A DNA stretch of 64,000 bases from Streptomyces fumigatiscleroticus (GTDB lineage: Bacteria; Actinomycetota; Actinomycetes; Streptomycetales; Streptomycetaceae). The stretch spans positions 496,001 to 560,000 of the forward strand of contig NZ_BMQF01000002.1 of NCBI RefSeq assembly GCF_014647975.1, read 5' to 3'. The number at the start of each line of letters is the position of its first letter. The first letter of the stretch is position 1. A model generated the notes under the pieces. The model was not told the origin of the DNA, ran no database searches, and saw only the letters and a list, made by a program, of their open reading frames with translations. The position numbers were made by a program, and so were the translations under genes. This document shows, piece by piece, positions 19,980 to 28,264 of the stretch.

Positions 19980-21544
19980 GCGACCCTGACGAGTTGCTGC
20001 GCATCGAGGGCGTCCGCAAGGCCTTTCCCGGCGTGGTCGCGCTGGACGGCGTCGACTTCGACCTGCGCCGGGGGGAGGTGCATGTGCTGCTCGGCGAGAA
20101 CGGCGCGGGCAAGAGCACGCTGATCAAGATGCTCTCCGGCGCCCACACGCCCGACGCCGGGCGGATCCTGGTCGGCGGCGAGGAGGTCCGGATCGACGGC
20201 GCCCAGGACGCCGAGCGCCTCGGCATCGCCACGATCTACCAGGAGTTCAACCTGGTGCCCGATCTGACGGTCGCCGAGAACATCTTCCTGGGGCGGCAGC
20301 CGCGCCGGCTCGGCATGATCGACCGCAAGAGGATGGAGGCCGACGCCGCCGTCCTGCTGGAGCGGGTCGGTGTGCACGTGTCCCCGCGCGCGCGGGTGCG
20401 CGAACTGGGCATCGCGCGCTTGCAGATGGTCGAGATCGCCAAGGCGCTCAGCCTGGACGCCCGCGTACTGATCATGGACGAGCCGACCGCCGTGCTCACC
20501 TCCGAGGAGGTCGACCGGCTCTTCGCCATCGTGCGCAGGCTCCGCGAGGACGGTGTCGGGATCGTGTTCATCACGCACCACCTGGAGGAGATCGCCGCCC
20601 TGGGCGACCGGGTCACCGTCATCCGCGACGGGAAGAGCGTCGGCCAGGTGCCCGCCTCCACGCCCGAGGACGAACTCGTCCGGCTCATGGTGGGCCGGTC
20701 GATCGAGCAGCAGTACCCGCGCGAACGCACGGACACCGGGCCCGCGTTGCTCACCGTCGAGGGGCTGACCCGCGACGGTGTCTTCCACGACGTGAGCTTC
20801 GAGGTGCACGCCGGTGAGGTCGTCGGCATCGCGGGGCTGGTCGGCGCCGGGCGTACCGAGGTGGTGCGCGCGGTGTTCGGCGCCGACCCCTACGACAAGG
20901 GAACCGTGAAGGTCGCCGGCACCGGGCTGAGACGGCACGACGTCAACGCCGCGATGGCGGCCGGGATCGGGCTGGTGCCCGAGGACCGCAAGGGCCAGGG
21001 GCTGGTCCTGGACGCCTCCGTCGAGGAGAACCTCGGGCTGGTCACGCTCCGGTCGGCCTCCCGCGCGGGGCTCGTCGACCTCAAGGGGCAGCACGAGGCC
21101 GCCGCCCGGATCGCCGGGCAGCTCGGGGTGCGGATGGCGGGCCTCGGCCAGCAGGTGCGCACGCTGTCCGGCGGCAACCAGCAGAAGGTCGTCATCGGCA
21201 AGTGGCTGCTGGCAAAGACCAGGGTGCTGATCCTCGACGAGCCGACGCGCGGTATCGACGTCGGCGCCAAGGTCGAGATCTACCAGCTGATCAACGAGCT
21301 GACGGCCGCCGGCGCCGCCGTCCTGATGATCTCCAGCGATCTGCCCGAGGTGCTCGGCATGAGCGACCGGGTGCTGGTGATGGCCCAGGGCCGGATCGCG
21401 GGCGAACTCGCCGCCGACGAGGCCACCCAGGACGCCGTGATGGCGCTCGCCGTCTCCACGCACGGCACCGGCGCCCCCACGGACACCGGCACCGACACCC
21501 ACACCGACAACGACGTCGAGAAGGAGGCCCCCCGTGGCCACTGA
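19976..21544 (+). CDS. rbsA: Sugar ABC transporter ATP-binding protein (RbsA type)
   Basis: A 522-residue protein with two fused nucleotide-binding domains, as in RbsA/MglA. The first has Walker A GENGAGKST and Walker B VLIMDEPTA with a signature region RELGIARLQMVEIA; the second has the family-typical degenerate P-loop GLVGAGRTE, signature LSGGNQQKV and Walker B VLILDEPTRG. It powers import of a pentose-type sugar. The GTG at 19976 overlaps the regulator stop and follows AAGGAG. It overlaps the next gene by 11 bp. Confidence 0.93.
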   Translation: MSDPDELLRIEGVRKAFPGVVALDGVDFDLRRGEVHVLLGENGAGKSTLIKMLSGAHTPDAGRILVGGEEVRIDGAQDAERLGIATIYQEFNLVPDLTVAENIFLGRQPRRLGMIDRKRMEADAAVLLERVGVHVSPRARVRELGIARLQMVEIAKALSLDARVLIMDEPTAVLTSEEVDRLFAIVRRLREDGVGIVFITHHLEEIAALGDRVTVIRDGKSVGQVPASTPEDELVRLMVGRSIEQQYPRERTDTGPALLTVEGLTRDGVFHDVSFEVHAGEVVGIAGLVGAGRTEVVRAVFGADPYDKGTVKVAGTGLRRHDVNAAMAAGIGLVPEDRKGQGLVLDASVEENLGLVTLRSASRAGLVDLKGQHEAAARIAGQLGVRMAGLGQQVRTLSGGNQQKVVIGKWLLAKTRVLILDEPTRGIDVGAKVEIYQLINELTAAGAAVLMISSDLPEVLGMSDRVLVMAQGRIAGELAADEATQDAVMALAVSTHGTGAPTDTGTDTHTDNDVEKEAPRGH

Positions 21545-23489
21545 CACGCTCAAGAGCACACCGGGCGCACGGGGCGCCTCGGGCGGCCTGCGCCGCCTGC
21601 TGCTCGACAACGGCGCGCTGACCGCGCTGATCGTCCTGGTCATCGCCATGTCGGCGCTGTCCGGCGACTTCCTGACCACCGACAACCTGCTCAACATCGG
21701 CGTCCAGGCGGCCGTCACCGCCATCCTCGCCTTCGGCGTCACCTTCGTGATCGTCTCGGCGGGCATCGACCTGTCGGTCGGCTCGGTCGCCGCGCTGTCG
21801 GCCACCGTGCTGGCCTGGAGCGCCACCTCGGCCGGCATACCCGTCGTCCTGGCGGTCGTCCTGGCCGTCGCGACGGGCATCGCCTGCGGCCTGGTCAACG
21901 GCTTCCTGGTCTCCTACGGGAAGCTGCCGCCGTTCATCGCGACACTCGCCATGCTGTCGGTCGGCCGCGGTCTGTCCCTGGTCATCTCCCAGGGCTCGCC
22001 CATCGCCTTCCCCGGCTCCGTCTCCCACCTCGGCGACACGCTCGGCGGCTGGCTGCCGGTGCCCGTGCTGGTGATGGTCGTCATGGGCCTGATCACGGCG
22101 TTCGTCCTCGCCCGTACCTACATCGGCCGCTCCATGTACGCCATCGGCGGCAACGAGGAGGCCGCGCGCCTGTCCGGCCTGCGGGTCAAGCGGCACAAGC
22201 TCGCCATCTACGCGCTGTCCGGCCTGTTCGCCGCCGCCGCGGGCATCGTGCTCGCCGCCCGGCTCTCCTCCGCGCAGCCGCAGGCCGCGCAGGGCTATGA
22301 GCTCGACGCCATCGCCGCGGTCGTCATCGGCGGCGCCTCCCTCGCGGGCGGCACCGGCAAGGCGTCCGGCACCCTGATCGGCGCGCTGATCCTGGCGGTG
22401 CTGCGCAACGGCCTCAACCTCCTCTCCGTCTCCGCCTTCTGGCAGCAGGTCGTCATCGGTGTCGTCATCGCGCTGGCGGTGCTGCTGGACACGGTGCGGC
22501 GCAAGGCGGGGGCCACCCCGGTGGCGGCCGGGGCGGGCTCGCCCGGCGGCAGGGGCCGGCAGGCGGCGACATACGTGATCGCCGCGGTGGTCGCGGTGGC
22601 CGTCGTCGGCGCGATGTCCTTCCTGCACGACGGCTCCTCCGGGACGAAGACGCAGAAGCTCGGCCTGTCCCTGTCGACGCTGAACAACCCCTTCTTCGTG
22701 CAGATCCGGGCCGGCGCCCAGGAGGAGGCGGAGAAGCTGGGCCTGGACCTGACCGTCACGGACGCCCAGAACGACGCCTCCCAGCAGGCCAACCAGCTCC
22801 AGAACTTCACCAGCGAGTCGCTCGGCGCCATCGTCGTCAACCCGGTGGACTCGGACGCGGCGGGCCCGTCGGTGCGCTCCGCGAACAAGTCCGGCATCCC
22901 CGTCGTCGCCGTGGACCGCGGCGTCAGCAAGGCGGACACGGCCGCGCTGGTCGCCTCCGACAACGTCCAGGGCGGCCGGCAGGGCGCCGAGGCGCTGGCG
23001 GAGAAGCTCGGTGGCAAGGGCACCATCGTGATCCTCCAGGGCCAGGCGGGCACCTCCGCCAGCCGCGAGCGCGGCGCCGGTTTCGCCGAGGGCCTGAAGG
23101 CCTACCCGGGCATCAAGGTGGTCGCCGAGCAGCCCGCGGACTTCGACCGCACCAAGGGCCTGGACGTGATGACCAACCTGCTCCAGGCCCACCCCGACAT
23201 CGACGGTGTCTTCGCCGAGAACGACGAGATGGCACTCGGCGCGATCAAGGCGCTGGGCAAGAAGGCCGGAACCTCCGTCCAGGTGGTCGGCTTCGACGGC
23301 ACGCCGGACGGGCTGAAGGCGGTCGAGGCGGGGACGCTCTACGCGTCGGTCGCGCAGCAGCCGAAGGAACTCGGCAGGATCGCGGTGGACAACGCGCTGC
23401 GCGCGGCCGAGGGCAAGAAGGTCGACGAGACGGTCAAGGTGCCGGTGAAGGTGGTCACGAAGGAGAACGTGGCCGGCTTCGGCGGCTGA
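21534..23489 (+). CDS. Fused sugar ABC permease and membrane-tethered substrate-binding protein
   Basis: A 651-residue fusion. Residues about 1-322 form an RbsC-type permease (GIDLSVGSVAALSATVLAWS, GGNEEAARLSGLRV, GGASLAGGTG). Residues about 341-362 form an extra hydrophobic helix, and residues about 370-651 are an RbsB-type binding domain (LSTLNNPFFVQIRAGAQEEA, DSDAAGP, DNVQGGRQGAEAL, FAENDEMALGAIKAL). The binding domain has no own signal peptide or lipobox, so it should be held outside the cell by the extra helix. GAAGGAGG precedes the GTG start. I recall an equivalent fusion in S. coelicolor. Confidence 0.92.
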   Translation: MATDTLKSTPGARGASGGLRRLLLDNGALTALIVLVIAMSALSGDFLTTDNLLNIGVQAAVTAILAFGVTFVIVSAGIDLSVGSVAALSATVLAWSATSAGIPVVLAVVLAVATGIACGLVNGFLVSYGKLPPFIATLAMLSVGRGLSLVISQGSPIAFPGSVSHLGDTLGGWLPVPVLVMVVMGLITAFVLARTYIGRSMYAIGGNEEAARLSGLRVKRHKLAIYALSGLFAAAAGIVLAARLSSAQPQAAQGYELDAIAAVVIGGASLAGGTGKASGTLIGALILAVLRNGLNLLSVSAFWQQVVIGVVIALAVLLDTVRRKAGATPVAAGAGSPGGRGRQAATYVIAAVVAVAVVGAMSFLHDGSSGTKTQKLGLSLSTLNNPFFVQIRAGAQEEAEKLGLDLTVTDAQNDASQQANQLQNFTSESLGAIVVNPVDSDAAGPSVRSANKSGIPVVAVDRGVSKADTAALVASDNVQGGRQGAEALAEKLGGKGTIVILQGQAGTSASRERGAGFAEGLKAYPGIKVVAEQPADFDRTKGLDVMTNLLQAHPDIDGVFAENDEMALGAIKALGKKAGTSVQVVGFDGTPDGLKAVEAGTLYASVAQQPKELGRIAVDNALRAAEGKKVDETVKVPVKVVTKENVAGFGG

Positions 23490-23533
23490 CCGTCCAGCAG
23501 CCCAGCGATCGAGGACACTTCGGGAGACAACGG

Positions 23534-24439
23534 ATGTACGACTACGACCTCCTGGTCGTGGGATCGGCCAACGCCGACCTGGTGATCGGCGTCGAGCGGC
23601 GGCCCGGTGCCGGCGAGACGGTGCTCGGCTCCGACCTGGCCGTCCACCCGGGCGGCAAGGGCGCCAACCAGGCGGTCGCGGCCGCCCGGCTCGGAGCCCG
23701 TACGGCCCTGCTGGCCCGGGTCGGCGACGACCCGCACGGCCGGCTGCTGCTGGACTCGCAGCGGGCGGCGGGCGTCGACACGGCGGGTGTCCTGGTGGGC
23801 GGCGCCCCGACCGGCGTCGCGCTGATCACGGTGGACCCCTCCGGCGACAACAGCATCGTCGTCTCGCCCGGCGCGAACGGACGGCTGACCCCCGAGGACG
23901 TCAGGGCCGCGACCGGCCTCCTCCACCGCTCCAACGTGGTCTCCACCCAGCTGGAGATTCCGCTGGAGACGGTCGTGGAGGTCGTACGGAGTCTGTCGCC
24001 GGCAAGCCGCTTCGTGCTGAACCCGTCGCCGCCGCGGCCGCTGCCGCCCGAGGTGCTGGCGGCCTGCGACCCGCTGATCGTCAACGAGCACGAGGCGAGG
24101 GTGATCCTGGGCGACGCCCGCGCGGGCGACCGGCCCGAGGACTGGGCCGGGCTGCTGCTGACGAAGGGGCCGCGCTCGGTGGTGGTGACGCTGGGCGCCG
24201 AGGGCGCGCTGGTGGCCTCGGCCGCCGAGGGCGTCTCGCGCGTCCCGTCCGTGCGGGTGGACGCCGTGGACACCACGGGCGCGGGCGACGCGTTCACCGC
24301 GGCGCTGGCCTGGAAGCTGGGCGCGGGCTCGGCGCTGCGGGAGGCCGCGGCGTACGCGGCCCGGGTCGGGGCCGCCGCGGTCACCAAGGAGGGCGCGCAG
24401 GCGTCGTACCCCACGGCGCGGGAGGTGGCGGCGCTGTGA
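23534..24439 (+). CDS. rbsK: Ribokinase
   Basis: A 301-residue PfkB-family kinase that phosphorylates D-ribose at O5. PfkB signature 1 is HPGGKGANQAVAAARLG (about residues 37-53); signature 2 is DTTGAGDAFTAALAW, with catalytic Asp near residue 252. The residues NADLVIGVERRPGAGET match ribokinase substrate-binding positions. It lies 44 bp after the transporter fusion and overlaps rbsD by GTGA. Confidence 0.92.
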   Translation: MYDYDLLVVGSANADLVIGVERRPGAGETVLGSDLAVHPGGKGANQAVAAARLGARTALLARVGDDPHGRLLLDSQRAAGVDTAGVLVGGAPTGVALITVDPSGDNSIVVSPGANGRLTPEDVRAATGLLHRSNVVSTQLEIPLETVVEVVRSLSPASRFVLNPSPPRPLPPEVLAACDPLIVNEHEARVILGDARAGDRPEDWAGLLLTKGPRSVVVTLGAEGALVASAAEGVSRVPSVRVDAVDTTGAGDAFTAALAWKLGAGSALREAAAYAARVGAAAVTKEGAQASYPTAREVAAL

Positions 24440-24825
24440 AGAGGGCCGGGATACTCAACCGCCGCCTGGCGGGCGCGCTGGCCGGTCTCGGCCACGGTCA
24501 CGGGGTGCTGGTCTGCGACGCCGGCCTGCCGCTGCCCGACGGCCCGCACGTGGTCGACCTCGCCTTCCGGGCCGGGGTGCCCTCCTTCGCCGAGGTGCTG
24601 GACGGTCTGCTGGCCGAGCTGGTGGTCGAGGGCGCGACGGCGGCGACGGAGGTCCGGCAGGCCAACCCCGAGGCGGCGGCGCTGCTCGACGGCCGCTTCC
24701 CGGAGCTGGAGCTGGTCCCGCACGAGCGTCTGAAGGAACTCTCCACGAGCGCCCGCCTGATCGTCCGCACCGGGGAGGCCCGGCCGTACGCGAACGTGCT
24801 GCTGCGCTGCGGCGTGTTCTTCTGA
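24436..24825 (+). CDS. rbsD: D-ribose pyranase RbsD
   Basis: A 129-residue RbsD/FucU-type enzyme that interconverts beta-pyranose and furanose ribose for ribokinase. It has the family start KRAGILNRRLAGALAGLGHGH (catalytic His near residue 20), CDAGLPLP, and the C-terminal RTGEARPYANVLLRCGV. The GTG at 24436 overlaps the rbsK stop. It ends the operon, just before a strong terminator. Confidence 0.93.
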   Translation: MKRAGILNRRLAGALAGLGHGHGVLVCDAGLPLPDGPHVVDLAFRAGVPSFAEVLDGLLAELVVEGATAATEVRQANPEAAALLDGRFPELELVPHERLKELSTSARLIVRTGEARPYANVLLRCGVFF

Positions 24826-24859
24826 TCCCCGCCCTGATCCCCGCCCTGGTGAACGTCAA

Positions 24860-24895
24860 GGGGGCCCGGTCCGTCGACCGGGCCCCCTCGGGTTT
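24860..24895 (+). terminator. rbs operon terminator
   Basis: An 11-bp perfect stem (GGGGGCCCGGT at 24860-24870, ACCGGGCCCCC at 24877-24887) is followed by TCGGGTTTT, a classical intrinsic terminator 35 bp after rbsD. Confidence 0.9.
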
Positions 24896-25033
24896 TCCCT
24901 CCCCGCCAAGACCCCCGCGATCCCCCCGGATCCCCCTCCCAGAAGTCCTGACGCCAAGTACGACCCGCGGGCCCCGGGAAGGGTTGCACGTCCCGAGGAA
25001 ATTTTTTCCGGCCGTGCCGCCGTGCCGCCCGCC

Positions 25034-25039
25034 TACGAT
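25034..25039 (+). promoter_or_regulatory. -10 element of the AraC-family gene
   Basis: TACGAT fits the Streptomyces TAnnnT -10 consensus and would give a leader of about 30 nt before the GTG at 25075. No clear -35 is visible. Confidence 0.4.
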
Positions 25040-25074
25040 GGAACGGGACTGGCGGGACGCCTTGAGGGGGGCGT

Positions 25075-26046
25075 GTGACCATGCTGGTGCAGGAGTTCCG
25101 GACCGAGGTGGTGCCGCCGGCCGAACGGTGGGATCTGTGGCAGGACGTGGCCACGCGCACCCATGTGCCCAACCTGATGCGCAGTGAGCGCACGGACGAC
25201 TTCCGGGCCGTCATGCGCGTACTGCCGCTCGGCGACGACCTCCAGATCGCGCAGTTGCGCTTCCCCCAGATGGACACGGTGCGCACACCACGCACCATCC
25301 GGCGCTTCGACCCCGAGGTCTACCAGATCAACTGCCAGTTGGCGGGCGACGGCGGGATGGCGCAGAACGGGCGCCGGGCCGTCTTCGGCACCGGGGACCT
25401 CGTCCTCGCGGACACCAGCCTGCCCTACGACGTCCGGTTCAACGCGACCTCCGAGCGGTCCTCGACGGTGGTCGTCAGCATCCCGCGCGCACGGCTGCCG
25501 CTGCCGCCGCGCGCGGTCCGGCGCCTGCTGGCCACGCCGATCGCCGTCGACCGGGGCATGGGCGGGGCCCTGTACCGCTGGCTGGCCGACATCGCGCGCC
25601 GGGCGGAGGAGTTCACCCAGGCCGATGTGCCGACGCTGTCCTCCGTGACCACGGACCTGCTCGCCTCGGTGCTCGGGCGCTGTCTGGAGGCCGAGGACAC
25701 GCTGACCCCGGAGTCGCGCCGGGGCGCCCTGCGCACCCGTATCCGGGACTTCGTCGACCAGAACCTCGGCGACCCGTCCCTCTCCCCCGCCACCGTCGCC
25801 GCGGCCCACGGCATCTCCGTACGCCATCTGCACCAGCTGTTCACGGAGGAGGGCGAGACCCCCGCCGCCTGGATCCGCCACCGCCGCCTGGAGCGCTGCC
25901 GCCGCGACCTGTCCGACCCGCGGCTGCGCGGCCGCTCCGTCCAGTCCGTCGCCGCCCGCTGGGGCTTCACCGACCCGGCGACCTTCAGCCGCGTCTTCCG
26001 GCGCACGTACGGGATGTCGCCGAGGGAGTACCGCCACCACAAGTGA
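25075..26046 (+). CDS. AraC-family transcriptional regulator
   Basis: A 323-residue regulator. Residues about 1-210 resemble the AraC-binding-like ligand domain (WDLWQDVATRTHVPN, then YQINCQLAGDGGMAQNGR and GDLVLADTSLPYDVRF). Residues about 215-323 hold two HTH motifs (SPATVAAAHGISVRHLHQLF; SVQSVAARWGFTDPATFSRV) and the family end FRRTYGMSPREYR. GAGGGGGG precedes the GTG at 25075. It does not share an operon with its neighbours, so the target and inducer are unknown. Confidence 0.88.
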   Translation: MTMLVQEFRTEVVPPAERWDLWQDVATRTHVPNLMRSERTDDFRAVMRVLPLGDDLQIAQLRFPQMDTVRTPRTIRRFDPEVYQINCQLAGDGGMAQNGRRAVFGTGDLVLADTSLPYDVRFNATSERSSTVVVSIPRARLPLPPRAVRRLLATPIAVDRGMGGALYRWLADIARRAEEFTQADVPTLSSVTTDLLASVLGRCLEAEDTLTPESRRGALRTRIRDFVDQNLGDPSLSPATVAAAHGISVRHLHQLFTEEGETPAAWIRHRRLERCRRDLSDPRLRGRSVQSVAARWGFTDPATFSRVFRRTYGMSPREYRHHK

Positions 26047-26134
26047 GCCGCCTCCCCGTCAGGCGTGCAGAAATCGTCAAGATCCGTGCACCGGCGGTCA
26101 AGGATTCCGGCCTATGCCATTGTCATGCTGGTCC

Positions 26135-26254
26135 CGTGCACAGTGGGGGGTCTGTGCACGGCGGGGAAACCGGGGGGATCGGCGTGCGGCGCCGGAACAC
26201 CGGCGTCGTACCGGCGCCGCACGCCGACGGGCCCGCCCCGGACTCGGGGCGGGC
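26135..26254. terminator. Three tandem perfect hairpins between convergent genes
   Basis: Stems: 9 bp (26135-26143/26152-26160), 17 bp (26179-26195/26211-26227) and 10 bp (26231-26240/26245-26254), all perfect. They lie between the AraC gene (ends 26046) and the isomerase gene (ends 26286) and probably insulate the two from read-through. Confidence 0.7.
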
Positions 26255-26285
26255 GGGCGGAGGCCCGGTACCCGTGAGGCCCGTC

Positions 26286-27116
26286 TCACCGCGTGTGCTC
26301 CACGAACCGCCGGGCCGTCTCCGCGAGGAGTTCGCGCCCGTCCCGGGCCCACAGCTCCTCGTTGAACAGCTCCACCTCGATGGCACCGGTGTAGCCGGCC
26401 GCCTCCACGTACCCCTGCCACTCCCGCATGTCGACCGAGCCGTCGCCGATCTGGCCGCGGCCGTTGAGGACGCCCTCGGGCAGCGGGGTGATCCAGTCGG
26501 CGAGCTGGAAGGTGTGGATACGGCCGCCCGCGCCCGCCCGGGCGATCTGCTCGGGCGCCCGGTCGTCCCACCAGATGTGGTACGTGTCCACCGTGACGCC
26601 CACCTGGTGCGCCGGGAAGCGTTCGGCGAGGTCCAGGGCCTGGGTGAGGGTGGAGACCACGCAGCGGTCGGAGGCGAACATGGGGTGGAGCGGCTCGATG
26701 GCCAGTTTCACCCCGTGCTGCTCGGCGTACGGGCCCAGTTCCGCCAGCGCGTCCGCGATGCGCTCCCGCGCCCCGTGCAGGTCCTTCGAGCCCGCCGGGA
26801 GGCCGCCCGAGACCAGGACCAGGGTGTCCGTGCCCAGCGTGGCCGCCTCCTCGACCGCGCGGCGGTTGTCGGCCAGGGCCCGCGCACGCTCCTTGGGATC
26901 GATCGCGGTGAGGAAGCCGCCGCGGCACAGGGTGGTGACGGTCAGGCCCGCGTCGCGGACCAGCTTCGCCGTCGCCTCCACGCCGTGGGACCGCACCGGC
27001 TCGCGCCATAGGCCGACGTTGCGGACGCCCAGGCCGTCGCAGGCGTCGACCAGTTCCGGCAGCGACAGCTGCTTGACCGTCATCTGGTTGATCGAGAAGC
27101 GGGACAGGTCGCTCAC
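26286..27116 (-). CDS. Sugar phosphate isomerase/epimerase-like TIM-barrel protein
   Basis: A 276-residue xylose-isomerase-like TIM barrel (AP endonuclease 2 fold). Metal-binding acidic and His residues are visible in LAIEPLHPMF, VGVTVDTYHIWWD, HTFQLADW and GAIEVELFNEE. It probably isomerises or epimerises a keto-sugar or cyclitol derivative; the substrate is unknown. The GTG at 27116 overlaps the upstream DUF993 stop (GTGA), making it the third gene of a coupled operon with DUF993 and an oxidoreductase. Confidence 0.85.
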   Translation of the reverse strand: MSDLSRFSINQMTVKQLSLPELVDACDGLGVRNVGLWREPVRSHGVEATAKLVRDAGLTVTTLCRGGFLTAIDPKERARALADNRRAVEEAATLGTDTLVLVSGGLPAGSKDLHGARERIADALAELGPYAEQHGVKLAIEPLHPMFASDRCVVSTLTQALDLAERFPAHQVGVTVDTYHIWWDDRAPEQIARAGAGGRIHTFQLADWITPLPEGVLNGRGQIGDGSVDMREWQGYVEAAGYTGAIEVELFNEELWARDGRELLAETARRFVEHTR

Positions 27117-28264
27117 CGGGTCACTCCGTACAGGGACAGCAGGGTCTTCATCCGTTCCTCGGCCAGCTTCGGGTCCGGGAACAGGCCCAGACCGTCGGCG
27201 AGTTCGTAGGCGCGGGCGAGGTGCGGCAGGGAGCGGGCCGACTGGAGGCCGCCGACCATCGTGAAGTGCGACTGGTGGCCGGCCAGCCAGGCCAGGAGGA
27301 CCACGCCCGTCTTGTAGAAGCGGGTGGGGGCCTGGAAGAGGTGGCGGGAGAGTTCGACGGTGGGGTCGAGGAGGGTACGGAAGCCCGGTACGTCCCCCGT
27401 GTCCAGGACCCGGACCGCCTCGGCCGCCAGCGGGCCCAGCGGGTCGAAGATGCCCAGCAGGGCGTGGCTGAAGCCCTGGTCGTCGCCCGCGATCAGCTCG
27501 GGGTAGTTGAAGTCGTCGCCGGTGTAGCAGCGCACGCCCCGCGGCAGCCGGCGGCGCAGGTCGATCTCCCGCTGGGCGTCCAGCAGGGAGATCTTGACAC
27601 CGTCCACCTTGTCGGGGTGGGCGGCGATGACCTCCAGGAAGGTGTCGGTGGCGGCGTCCAGGTCGGACGAGCCCCAGTAGCCCTCCAGCGCCGGGTCGAA
27701 CATCGGGCCGAGCCAGTGCAGGATCACCGGCTCGGCGGCCTGGCGGAGGAGGTGGCCGTAGACCTCCAGGTAGTCCTCGGGGCCCTGCGCGGTGGCCGCG
27801 AGGGCGCGGGAGGCCATCAGGATCGCCTGTGCGCCCGCCTGCTCGACGACGGCGAGCTGTTCCTCGTAGGCCGCCCTGACCTCGGCGGGCGTGCCCGCGG
27901 CGAGCTGGTCGGTGCCGACGCCGCAGGCGATCCGGCCGCCGACCGCCCTCGCCTCGGCGGCGGACCGGCGGATCAGCTCCGCGGCGCCCGCCCAGTCCAG
28001 GCCCATGCCGCGCTGGGCGGTGTCCATGGCCTCGGCGACGCCCAGGCCGTGCGACCACAGGTGGCGGCGGAAGGCGAGGGTGGCGTCCCAGTCGACGGCG
28101 GCGGGCGAGTCGGGGGACACGTCCGCGTACGGGTCGGCGACGACGTGCGCGGCGGAGAAGACCGTGCGCGAGGTGAAAGCGCTTGTGAAGGTGAGGGCGA
28201 GGGGCTCGGAGCGCGGTTCGTACGCCCGCAGGGTGCCGTCCGCGCCGGGCAGATGGATGGTCAC
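27113..28264 (-). CDS. DUF993 protein, dihydrodipicolinate-synthase-like
   Basis: A 383-residue protein of the DUF993 family, whose fold resembles the DapA/NAL aldolase superfamily. Visible stretches include RRHLWSHGLGVAEAMDTAQRG near residue 75, KVDGVKISLLD (Lys at the position expected of a Schiff-base Lys) and GDDFNYPELIAGD. A role as an aldolase on the product of the neighbouring oxidoreductase and isomerase is an inference. The GTG at 28264 overlaps the upstream oxidoreductase stop. Codons around 28174-28188 include the rare ACA and GCT, coinciding with an AAGCGCTT palindrome. Confidence 0.82.
   Translation of the reverse strand: MTIHLPGADGTLRAYEPRSEPLALTFTSAFTSRTVFSAAHVVADPYADVSPDSPAAVDWDATLAFRRHLWSHGLGVAEAMDTAQRGMGLDWAGAAELIRRSAAEARAVGGRIACGVGTDQLAAGTPAEVRAAYEEQLAVVEQAGAQAILMASRALAATAQGPEDYLEVYGHLLRQAAEPVILHWLGPMFDPALEGYWGSSDLDAATDTFLEVIAAHPDKVDGVKISLLDAQREIDLRRRLPRGVRCYTGDDFNYPELIAGDDQGFSHALLGIFDPLGPLAAEAVRVLDTGDVPGFRTLLDPTVELSRHLFQAPTRFYKTGVVLLAWLAGHQSHFTMVGGLQSARSLPHLARAYELADGLGLFPDPKLAEERMKTLLSLYGVTR
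28177..28184. promoter_or_regulatory. Intragenic AAGCGCTT operator candidate
   Basis: The palindrome AAGCGCTT, in the context GTGAAAGCGCTTGTGA, lies about 80 bp inside the DUF993 gene. It matches the core at 29487-29494 in front of the operon and is encoded with the rare codons ACA and GCT. Confidence 0.45.
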
